Below are positions 51,335-59,715 of a DNA stretch of 64,000 bases, piece by piece. The first letter of the stretch is position 1; each line of letters opens with the position of its first letter. The notes under the pieces are model-generated. The model was not told where the DNA came from and searched no databases. It saw only the letters and a program-made list of their open reading frames with translations. Source of the DNA: Pseudomonadota bacterium (GTDB lineage: Bacteria > Pseudomonadota > Gammaproteobacteria > Burkholderiales > Rhodocyclaceae); the NCBI GenBank assembly GCA_018262095.1, contig JAGTRW010000018.1, forward strand, positions 1-64,000, given 5' to 3'. The position numbers were made by a program, and so were the translations under genes.

Positions 51335-52279
51335 CTAGGCTGCTGAAGCGCTGTTCGCGCGGCGCAGCTCGTAAGCCTGCAGATGCGAGTACGCGAGGCG
51401 CAGCAACGGAACCTCGACGCCCTGGGCCTGGGCACGGCTGACCATGTCGCCGAGGATATGATCGGCCTCGGTCGCGCCGCCGCGTTCGACGTCGCGCAAC
51501 ATCGACGCCATCAGGCCCGAGCCCGCTTCGGTGAGCTGCTTGCCGTAGGCCGCCAGCGGCGCCGGCCCGACCGGATGGCCGCAGGCCGCAGCGACGCTCA
51601 CGCATTCGCCGAGCAGGCCGTTGATGAATTGCTCGCCGGCGACCGTGCGCAGAATGTCGCCGACGCTGGCGCGCAGCGTGCAGGTCGCCGCCGCGAGCGT
51701 CGTCAGGAAGACGAACTTGTCCCACATCGTCTGCTCGATATTGTCGGCGAGAACGAACTCGAATCCCGACTCAGCGAACAATTGCGCCAGCGGTGCTAGC
51801 CACGCTGACGGCGTCGCCGTCAGCGAGCCGGCGGCCAGCCGGTGCATCGCGTTGAGGTGTCTGATTTCGCCCGACGGCGCGAGCATCACCGAGATGAAGG
51901 CGACGCCGCCGAGAACGCGCGCCTCGCCGAAGCGCGCAGCCAGCGTCGCGATGTGCGAAACGCCGTTCAAGAGCGGCAGAATCACGCTCTGCTCGCCGAC
52001 CGCCGGCGCGATGGCATCGATCGCCGAAGCCAGATCGTAGGACTTGCACGACAGTACAATGACGTCGAAGTGACCGCCGCCAGCCAACAATTCGTCGCGA
52101 GTCACGACCTGCGGACTGATCTTGATGTCGCCGTGCGGGCTGAAAACCTGCAGCCCCGTTTTACGCAACTGCGCCGCCCGTGCGGGGCGCACCAGAAAAG
52201 TGACATCGCCGCCGGCAGCATGAATCCGACCGCCAAAATAGCCCCCGATGCCGCCCGCCCCCAAGACAAGAATACGCAT
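51335..52279 (-). CDS. panE: 2-dehydropantoate 2-reductase
   Basis: MRILVLGAGGIGGYFGGRI, NGVSHIATLAARFG, WDKFVFLTTLA. Confidence 0.92.
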   Translation of the reverse strand: MRILVLGAGGIGGYFGGRIHAAGGDVTFLVRPARAAQLRKTGLQVFSPHGDIKISPQVVTRDELLAGGGHFDVIVLSCKSYDLASAIDAIAPAVGEQSVILPLLNGVSHIATLAARFGEARVLGGVAFISVMLAPSGEIRHLNAMHRLAAGSLTATPSAWLAPLAQLFAESGFEFVLADNIEQTMWDKFVFLTTLAAATCTLRASVGDILRTVAGEQFINGLLGECVSVAAACGHPVGPAPLAAYGKQLTEAGSGLMASMLRDVERGGATEADHILGDMVSRAQAQGVEVPLLRLAYSHLQAYELRRANSASAA

Positions 52280-52435
52280 CGCCAACCTTTCAAGAACAGT
52301 GATAGAAGCGAAACTCTACTCCATTTGCCTTCGCCACGACGCTCAGCTGAGCTTTCCGGAAATCGACCGTCGACCGTCAAGTCATCCCGCGGTGGTCAGC
52401 CGGCCGGCGGTCGGCGGCGCTGACGCGCCGCCGCG

Positions 52436-53419
52436 CTATTCGGAACGCAGAATGCTCAAGACCGTCGCCATGTCCTGGGGGTTGGTCACGTATTTCGAAT
52501 AGAGCTTGACCGCGTAGGTCTCGATCCCGCCGACACCCATCTGATGCTTTTCGATGATCACCACGCCCTCCTTGCGCGCCTTGGCGAGCGCCTGGCTTTC
52601 CGCTTCGGCCCACAGCTTCTTCATGTACTCGGACGATTCGGCGGCGGCACTTTTGACCGCTTTCTGCTGTTCCGGGGTCAGACTGTCCCAGGTTTTCTTC
52701 GCCATCAGCAGCACTTCAGGAACCGACGAATGCTCGTCGAAGCTGTAGTAGCGCGCGTATTTGTAATGCTCGGCGGCCATGTACGACGGCAGATTGTTTT
52801 CGGCACCGTCGATCTCGCCGCTCTTGAACGCATCGACGACCTTGTCGTAGCCGACGACCACCGGCGTGCCGCCGAGCAAAGAGATCAAGTCCTTATATAC
52901 CGGGGAATTTTGCACCCGGATGCGCTGGCCTTCGAAATCGGATCGGTAGCGGATCGGCTTCTTGGTCGTGTAGAACGAGCGGCTGCCACTGTCGTAGTAG
53001 GCGAGAACGACCGCACCGGTCTTCTCGACTTCGGCGTCGATACGCTTGCCGAGTTCGCCGCCGAGCACATGCCACATGTGCTCGCGCGAACGGAAAAGGT
53101 AGGGCAGGCTCAGGATTTTTGCAGCAGGCACATCATTGACCAGCACGCCGAAGTTGATTCGCGTGATGTCGAGCGAGCCGTTGCGGACATTGTCCCAATA
53201 CTGGTTCTCGTTGCCCAGTTGCGCGCTGTGCTTGAGCTGGATCTTGAGATCACCTTTGGTCAATTCGGCGAGGCGACTGGCCATCAGTTCTTCCGACTTG
53301 ACGATGACGTGCCCCGGGGCGAAGACTTCCGCTACCACCAGATCCCGAGCCGACGCCGCCGACATTCCGGCCAAAACCAGCACGGACACGCCGAGCCACT
53401 GCTTCCAGACTTGTTTCAT
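52436..53419 (-). CDS. TRAP transporter substrate-binding protein (DctP family)
   Basis: Signal peptide, GQRIRVQNSPVYKDLISLLGGTPVVVGYDKVVDAFKSGEIDGAENN. Confidence 0.92.
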   Translation of the reverse strand: MKQVWKQWLGVSVLVLAGMSAASARDLVVAEVFAPGHVIVKSEELMASRLAELTKGDLKIQLKHSAQLGNENQYWDNVRNGSLDITRINFGVLVNDVPAAKILSLPYLFRSREHMWHVLGGELGKRIDAEVEKTGAVVLAYYDSGSRSFYTTKKPIRYRSDFEGQRIRVQNSPVYKDLISLLGGTPVVVGYDKVVDAFKSGEIDGAENNLPSYMAAEHYKYARYYSFDEHSSVPEVLLMAKKTWDSLTPEQQKAVKSAAAESSEYMKKLWAEAESQALAKARKEGVVIIEKHQMGVGGIETYAVKLYSKYVTNPQDMATVLSILRSE

Positions 53420-53779
53420 CAAGGCCTCTCCTGTTCTTGTCGAAAATGCGCCCCCTGCCGCAGGCGTCGATTATCCGCTCTTCGCGCGGCTTGCGACTCA
53501 AATATCGGCAAACGCCTGGTCCAGACCCGGGCAGTATATCGAGCGGTCTTAGCCCCCGGCTTTCAAGGGTATACTCGTCGCCTTCGCCACCCGTCTGCCG
53601 ATCGAAATGTCCGACCTGTCAGCAGCATCCCCGAGGATGCCCAGGAAATCTCAGAGCAAACGGAGATTTAGGCAGAATCAGCGGCCGCGCAGTGACCGGA
53701 GTGCTGGCGCTTTCGGCGGTCATGTCGTGCGAGCACAATCGGTGCAATAGGCCAAGAGCCTTTTGCCTCGTCCTGCTAG

Positions 53780-55012
53780 CTAGACGACTTTTCGGCGACT
53801 CTTTGCTACCGACAGAGCCACCGGCACAGACTTCACCTCTCTTGGCTTCCGCAACTCATTAAAAACTTCCGGCAGCATAACTGTCTGAAGGCTGCGCTGG
53901 CTGAAGACAAAGCGTCCATCAACAACAAACCCTAAGTCCGACCAAGGCACAGAAGTGTTCAGCAGCTCGATGGCTCGGGGGATATTCATCCCTTCGATCT
54001 TTGGGAAGAGCGCCAGGATGGACCCATCGTAGGCCTCACATACGTGCGTAAAGAATGGTGCCAATCTGCGCGTTCGTCCGTTCACATAGATCCGCGGGCT
54101 ACCAGTCGCATCATGGAAAACACGCCCCCACATCCACCAATTGGTTTCATCGAATGTCTTGACCCGGCGCCGGAGAAGCAAACCCTTATGCCGCCTTAGC
54201 GCAGGATGCCTAGCGTTGTAGATCATTCGCCGAGTCTGCCCCGTATCAATGGTCTTCGAGCAGACGAATTCGCGATTACCTTCGGGATGTTCAAACACGC
54301 GGTCAGCACCAGAGACCGCTCCCACCTTAACGTCAAATAGGCTTGCCAACGGCACGCTCAGCTGCTGCTTGGGAAACGTCAGCTGCCCGTCCATCGCCAC
54401 GAACTTGCGCGTCTCCCATACCCCTGACCATTCACGGTACTCAGTATTTCGACTAAAGTTGCCAAGTTCGTATCGAAAGATCGCGCAGTTGGGTACTGCG
54501 CCCTCGAACAACCGGGTGTCCCCCGTCTCAATCCAGTGCGTGATTGTTCCTTGTTCAAACAACCACTGGTTGAGTTTCCGGGCTGCTGTAAGTTTGATGA
54601 ATTCGCGAGGCACGATGAAAATCAGCTCTCCACCCGCCCGTAAATGCCGTACAGCTTTCTCGATGAAAAACAGTGCTAGGTTGGAACGGCCATCAAAGAG
54701 CGTTCCATCAAGCAATCGCTTGGTTTCGGGCCCGATATCTTGGTACTTCACATAAGGAGGGTTGCCGATGACCGTCTTGAACCGCTCGGTTAGGGGGTAT
54801 GCGAAGAAGTCCAGATTGAGTGCGTACTCAGGCGCAACGCGCGAGTCCAGCTCAATTGCAACGCAACCGGACAAATGACGCGAAAAAGCGCCGTCACCAC
54901 AGCTAGGCTCCAGCACTCGGCCACGGTACTTCCGCAAGCCCAACATCAGTTCGACGACTTGCGTCGGCGTAAAGACTTGGCCGAGCCCTTCAACATCTAG
55001 TTTGCGCTTCAA
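53780..55012 (-). CDS. Type II gamma-class N6-adenine DNA methyltransferase
   Basis: LGQVFTPTQVVELML, motif I LEPSCGDGAF, motif IV NPPYVKY, C-terminal DLGFVVDGRFVFSQRSL. Confidence 0.92.
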   Translation of the reverse strand: MKRKLDVEGLGQVFTPTQVVELMLGLRKYRGRVLEPSCGDGAFSRHLSGCVAIELDSRVAPEYALNLDFFAYPLTERFKTVIGNPPYVKYQDIGPETKRLLDGTLFDGRSNLALFFIEKAVRHLRAGGELIFIVPREFIKLTAARKLNQWLFEQGTITHWIETGDTRLFEGAVPNCAIFRYELGNFSRNTEYREWSGVWETRKFVAMDGQLTFPKQQLSVPLASLFDVKVGAVSGADRVFEHPEGNREFVCSKTIDTGQTRRMIYNARHPALRRHKGLLLRRRVKTFDETNWWMWGRVFHDATGSPRIYVNGRTRRLAPFFTHVCEAYDGSILALFPKIEGMNIPRAIELLNTSVPWSDLGFVVDGRFVFSQRSLQTVMLPEVFNELRKPREVKSVPVALSVAKSRRKVV

Positions 55013-55758
55013 TCCGACTCCCCCTCAACAACGGGTCCGTCACCACCCCACTCCATACGCAGCTCAGTACTCAGTTTGGGCACGATATGATTCTTAAAAG
55101 ACTGGAGGGCTTTAGCTCTCAGCACGAAAGTCTGACCGACAACGCTCAGCAGGTAGTCGACCGCCTCAGACCGATCCCTGCCAGAACGCTCCATGTTCTG
55201 GCTCCAGCATGCCTGGAACGGTGGGTTGCTTCCATTCGGTGTCACAGCACTCAACTGCAGTAAGCTCGTCCAGAATACCCGTCCAACGCCCGCCACGCTC
55301 TTCTCCACGACTAGGAAGTAGTAGTCACTCGCGCAGTTCTCACGCTCAAGCTTGGTTGCGAGGTTCTCGCAGAACACATCCCAGTTGCGGATTACTGAGT
55401 TACTCGGGCGTACCCCGGTCATGGCGTAGAACAAGCCAGCCTTGGATGCCACATTGTCGTTGCCCAGAAGGTTGGAGACCTTCAGATTGATAGGCATCCA
55501 AACGCTGCCATCTGGAGATTCAACCAGAAAGTCATACCAAGCCCCATTGGTAGCTACAGAGAATTTCAGGTTTTCCTGAAACCAAGGATGGCCTGCAGCA
55601 AAAGCCCTCAAGGAGTTTCCGATGATCTCCTCATTCTCCGTCGACTCGCGTCGAGCTTGTCCCCTCCCGTACGTAACAAGGGTGATGAAGCCTTGTTCCA
55701 AGCCGCGCCGAAGCTGCGTCGCAAGAGTGTTGAGGATTTCGTCGGCCGTTATAGGCAT
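55009..55758 (-). CDS. Putative Type II restriction endonuclease
   Basis: 4-bp overlap with the methyltransferase gene; WYDFLVESPDGSVWMPINLKVSN resembles PD-(D/E)xK core. Confidence 0.72.
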   Translation of the reverse strand: MPITADEILNTLATQLRRGLEQGFITLVTYGRGQARRESTENEEIIGNSLRAFAAGHPWFQENLKFSVATNGAWYDFLVESPDGSVWMPINLKVSNLLGNDNVASKAGLFYAMTGVRPSNSVIRNWDVFCENLATKLERENCASDYYFLVVEKSVAGVGRVFWTSLLQLSAVTPNGSNPPFQACWSQNMERSGRDRSEAVDYLLSVVGQTFVLRAKALQSFKNHIVPKLSTELRMEWGGDGPVVEGESD

Positions 55759-55835
55759 GAAGCGACAGTAAAAGGGGAGACAGCGTATTTTCCGAGCTTC
55801 GCGAGAAACAATCAACGCTTCGATCGCATCTGCAT

Positions 55836-56045
55836 TGAATTGCCTAGGGAATTGAGGAGACTCCAGTCATGAACAAGTCAAACAGGTATTCACCGAAAGT
55901 CAGAGAGTGCGCGGAACGGATGATACAGGAAGCGTGCAAGAACTACTCATCGCAATGGGCGGCGGTCGAATCGATTGCACCCAAGATTGGCTGTGCGGCG
56001 GTCACACTGCATGATAAGGTGAAAAAGCGCGAAATCGATGCAGGC
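55836..56045 (+). pseudogene. IS3-family left end: probable IRL plus truncated OrfA
   Basis: TGAATTGCCTAGGGAATTGAGGAGACTCCA then [60 protein letters not shown]; similarity then stops. Confidence 0.75.
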
Positions 56046-56142
56046 CGATGTGACAGTGGGACGATATCGGATAGAGGAGGAAATCTGCGAGTGCAAGATG
56101 GAAGGCAAATCAGTGTCTTTGATAAAATGGGCTATGAACTAG

Positions 56143-56352
56143 TGGACAATTCGCCTGCGGCGAACTGAGGCGCTTGCGGTAGACAACCCTTTGGGTTACC
56201 TACCGCACAGGGCCGACCTGGGCTTCATCTGCGACGGGCGCTTCCTCTTTACCCAGCGTTCGCTCGAGCAGACGCCGTTGCCGCGGGCCTTCGAGTCGTT
56301 CCTGCCGCAAGCCGGTGTAACATGGTGGGACAAACTCAAGAAGCTGTTCTGA
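56143..56352 (+). pseudogene. C-terminal remnant of a second gamma-class adenine methyltransferase
   Basis: Open frame without ATG: ...RADLGFICDGRFLFTQRSLEQTPLPRAFESFLPQAGVTWWDKLKKLF*; 16/29 identical to the C-terminus of the intact MTase. Confidence 0.78.
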
Positions 56353-56394
56353 CACTGATCAATCGCGCGTTGGCGCGCGATGGAGAGATACACC

Positions 56395-57690
56395 ATGGTT
56401 CCACATCTGAAAACAGCACTCTGCGGCCCGCTGCTCGCGCTCGAGGCGAAATTCCTCGACTCCGCGCCGACCATCGAGCGCTGGCTGCGTGGCCAATGGC
56501 AGGAGCACACGCCGCCGTTCTACGGCTCGGTCGACCTGCGCAACTCGGGCTTCAAGCTGGCGCCGGTCGACATGAACCTGTTTCCGGGCGGTTTCAACAA
56601 CCTCGATTCGGCCTTCCTGCCGCTCTGCGTCCAGGCCGCGATGAGCGCGATCGAGAAGATCTGCCCGAACGCCAAGAGCCTGTTGCTGATCCCCGAAAAC
56701 CACACGCGCAACCTCTTCTACCTGCAGAACGTCGCGCAGCTCGTCACCATCCTGCGCCTGACCGGACTCGACGTTCGCCTCGGTTCCTTGCTGCCCGACA
56801 TCGTCAAGCCGACGACGGTCGAGCTACCCAACGGCAGCTCGCTGCTGCTCGAACCGCTGGTCAGAAGCAAGTATCGTCTCGGCCTCGCAGGCTTCGACCC
56901 GTGCGCGATCCTGCTCAACAACGACCTGTCGGCCGGCATCCCGGAGATCCTCACCAATCTCAACGAACAGTTCCTGCTGCCGCCGCTGCACGCCGGCTGG
57001 GCGGTACGCCGCAAGTCCACCCACTTCGCCGCCTACGACGAGGTGGCTGGCGAGTTTGCCAAGCTGCTCGACATCGACCCCTGGCAGATCAACCCTTACT
57101 TCTCGGTCTGCGACAGCGTCAATTTCCACGAGCGGCAGGGCGAGGACTGCCTGGCCGCCAACGTCGACGCGGTGCTCGGCCTGATGCGCGAGAAGTACAA
57201 GGAATACGGCATCAGCGAGACGCCGTACGTGGTCGTCAAGGCCGACGCCGGCACCTACGGCATGGGCGTGATGACGGTCAAGGACGCTTCCGAGATCACC
57301 GGCCTTAACCGCAAGCAGCGCAACAAGATGTCGGTGATCAAGGAAGGCATGAGCGTCTCGCAGGTGATCATCCAGGAGGGGGTGCACACCAACGAGCGCG
57401 TCAGCGACGGCGTCGCCGAGCCGGTCGTCTACATGATCGACCGCTTCGTCGTCGGCGGCTTCTACCGCGTGCACTCGGGCCGCGCCAAGGACGAGAACCT
57501 CAACGCGCCGGGAATGCACTTCGAGCCGCTGGCGTTCGAGACGAGCTGCTGCCTGCCCGACCAGTGCCAGACCCCCGACGCGCCGCCCAACCGTTTCTAC
57601 GCCTACGGCGTCGTCGCGCGCCTGGCGCAGCTCGCCGCGTCGCTGGAGTTGGAACGCACGGCGCCAGTCGAAGAAGCGCTGGCTTCATGA
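56395..57690 (+). CDS. gshA: Glutamate--cysteine ligase (proteobacterial GshA type 2)
   Basis: NSGFKLAPVDMNLFPGGFNNL, VVVKADAGTYGMGVMTV; upstream of gshB. Confidence 0.94.
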   Translation: MVPHLKTALCGPLLALEAKFLDSAPTIERWLRGQWQEHTPPFYGSVDLRNSGFKLAPVDMNLFPGGFNNLDSAFLPLCVQAAMSAIEKICPNAKSLLLIPENHTRNLFYLQNVAQLVTILRLTGLDVRLGSLLPDIVKPTTVELPNGSSLLLEPLVRSKYRLGLAGFDPCAILLNNDLSAGIPEILTNLNEQFLLPPLHAGWAVRRKSTHFAAYDEVAGEFAKLLDIDPWQINPYFSVCDSVNFHERQGEDCLAANVDAVLGLMREKYKEYGISETPYVVVKADAGTYGMGVMTVKDASEITGLNRKQRNKMSVIKEGMSVSQVIIQEGVHTNERVSDGVAEPVVYMIDRFVVGGFYRVHSGRAKDENLNAPGMHFEPLAFETSCCLPDQCQTPDAPPNRFYAYGVVARLAQLAASLELERTAPVEEALAS

Positions 57691-57695
57691 AAATA

Positions 57696-57752
57696 TTAAC
57701 CACGGAGAAAAAACCAGTCTTTTGCCTTTCTCCGTGCACTCCCTGGTTCCAT
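57696..57752. repeat. Inverted-repeat element between gshA and gshB
   Basis: CACGGAGAAA (57701-57710) / TTTCTCCGTG (57727-57736), outer AACCA / TGGTT. Confidence 0.55.
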
Positions 57753-57767
57753 TTTTAAGGTATTTCT

Positions 57768-58718
57768 ATGCGCTTTGCTTTCATTCTCGACCCGCTCGAC
57801 TCGCTCAAGGCCTACAAGGATTCGAGCATCGCCATGATGCGCGCGGCGCAGGCGGCCGGCCACGCGGTGTGGGCGATCGAGCAGCCGGCGATCCACTGGA
57901 GCGCGCTGCACGGCGTCTGCGCCGAAGCGGTGCACATCGAGCTGCTCGACGGCGACGCGCCGTGGTTCACCGAGATCGACCGCCATATCGTCCCGCTGCG
58001 CGACTTCGCCGCGGTCGTCATGCGCAAGGACCCGCCATTCGACATCGAATACGTCACCACCACCTGGCTGCTGTCGCGCGCGCAAACCGAGGGCGCACGC
58101 GTTTTTAACCGGCCGCAGGCGCTGCGCGATCATTCGGAAAAACTCGCGGTGATGGAGTTCGCTCAGTTTTCGGTGCCGACGCTGGTGGCGCGCGACGCTA
58201 AAGAGATCCAGGCCTTCGTCGATCGGCACGGCGACACCATCCTCAAACCGCTCGACGGCATGGGCGGCAGCCAGATTTTCCGCGTCCGCGAAGACGACCC
58301 CAACCGCAACGTGATCGTCGAGACGGTGATGCACGAAGGCGCGCGGACGATCATGGCGCAACGCTACATCCCCGAAATCAGCGCGGGCGACAAGCGCATC
58401 CTGATCGTCGGCGGCGAACTCGTCCCCTATTGCCTAGCGCGCATTCCCAAGGCCGGCGAAACGCGCGGCAACCTCGCGGCGGGCGGCACCGGCGTGGCGC
58501 GCGAGCTCTCGGCGCGCGACCGCGAAATCGGCGAGACGCTGGCGCCGGTGCTCGCCGCACGCGGCCTGCTCTTGGTCGGCATCGACGTGATCGGCGACTA
58601 TCTGACCGAAATCAACGTCACCAGCCCGACCTGCATGGTCGAAATCGCCAACCAGACCGGCTTCGACGCGGCGCTGATGTTCATCACCGCGCTCGAGCGC
58701 GAGTGCCGGAAAAATTGA
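57768..58718 (+). CDS. gshB: Glutathione synthetase
   Basis: MRFAFILDPLDSLKAYKDSSIAMMRAAQAAGH, KPLDGMGGSQIFRV. Confidence 0.96.
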   Translation: MRFAFILDPLDSLKAYKDSSIAMMRAAQAAGHAVWAIEQPAIHWSALHGVCAEAVHIELLDGDAPWFTEIDRHIVPLRDFAAVVMRKDPPFDIEYVTTTWLLSRAQTEGARVFNRPQALRDHSEKLAVMEFAQFSVPTLVARDAKEIQAFVDRHGDTILKPLDGMGGSQIFRVREDDPNRNVIVETVMHEGARTIMAQRYIPEISAGDKRILIVGGELVPYCLARIPKAGETRGNLAAGGTGVARELSARDREIGETLAPVLAARGLLLVGIDVIGDYLTEINVTSPTCMVEIANQTGFDAALMFITALERECRKN

Positions 58719-59122
58719 TGCGAAAACATGAAGCGCGTCGATGCGAACCTCCGAACCACGAGAAGTGGTGCATCTGCGTTGACGGCCTACCCGGCCCAGA
58801 GTTTTGGACAGAGGGACAAGCTAGAGCAGAAGCTGAGCACCTCCAGGCATCTTGGGACGCAATGCTTGAGCGGGTCAAAGATAAAGCTGGCGTGTTGCAA
58901 GAGATCAATATCGGAAAGGGGTTGTACATTGGCAAAGTACTCAATGCCGACGAGCAGCACGCGTTGCAATGCGTTGGCCCATTGACCTCTACCTACGCAG
59001 TCCACTTGCAGGCCGCGTTATCTCAACCGTTGGTTGTTGGGACAATTGCCAAAACCACCAACCGAAACGGTCGCGGTTTCATCGCAGGAAACCAAGAGCA
59101 CGACATCGCTCGTGGTCGCTAG
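58718..59122 (+). CDS. Hypothetical protein
   Basis: 134 aa frame whose ATG overlaps the gshB stop; lower GC; no recognised domain. Confidence 0.4.
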   Translation: MRKHEARRCEPPNHEKWCICVDGLPGPEFWTEGQARAEAEHLQASWDAMLERVKDKAGVLQEINIGKGLYIGKVLNADEQHALQCVGPLTSTYAVHLQAALSQPLVVGTIAKTTNRNGRGFIAGNQEHDIARGR

Positions 59123-59180
59123 CTTGGGAAACGGGACCTGGCTCACATTCAATAATCTCCACAAACGCATGGCGCGTCAC

Positions 59181-59208
59181 CGTCATTCCCGCGCAGGCGG
59201 GAATCCAG
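59181..59208 (+). repeat. REP-like hairpin, left copy
   Basis: CGTCATTCCCGCGCAGGCGGGAATCCAG. Confidence 0.85.
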
Positions 59209-59235
59209 AAAGACCGGAAGGAAAGGGGCGCCACG

Positions 59236-59529
59236 ATGGAGAAACAGGCTGCGGTATACCTCCTTGCCAGTCAACGCAACGGGACGCTCTATATCGGTGT
59301 GACCTCCAATTTGGTCAAGCGTATTTGGGAACACAGGAACAACGCCGTCGAAGGTTTCACTAAGCGCTATGGCGTGCACACTCTGGTGTACTACGAGCCA
59401 CACGCCACGATGGAGGCCGCCATCACGCGCGAGAAGCAGCTCAAGAAATGGAATCGTGCGTGGAAACTCAGGCTTGTCGAAGAACGCAATCCAGACTGGC
59501 GTGACCTATGGCCCGAAATTGTCGAATAG
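59236..59529 (+). CDS. GIY-YIG nuclease family protein (97 aa)
   Basis: AVYLLASQRNGTLYIGVTSNLVKRIWEHRN...KRYGVHTLVYYE...ITREKQLKKWNRAWKLRLVEERNPDWRDL. Confidence 0.93.
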   Translation: MEKQAAVYLLASQRNGTLYIGVTSNLVKRIWEHRNNAVEGFTKRYGVHTLVYYEPHATMEAAITREKQLKKWNRAWKLRLVEERNPDWRDLWPEIVE

Positions 59530-59570
59530 GTGACTGGATGAGCTCGTTCACCGCCGACGAGCCACGAACA

Positions 59571-59599
59571 CTGGATTCCCGCCTTCGCGGGAATGACCG
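59571..59599 (-). repeat. REP-like hairpin, right copy in inverted orientation
   Basis: CTGGATTCCCGCCTTCGCGGGAATGACCG; reverse complement matches the left copy apart from the loop. Confidence 0.85.
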
Positions 59600-59715
59600 G
59601 ATCTTTGCACGGGCGCAGCGGGATATGAATGAAAGCATGGCCCGGTCTGGCGTCGGCACGCATTTCGCTACGCACTGCTCAGCACGCCCCCGTGCGCCAA
59701 AACCGGAGTAATTGT

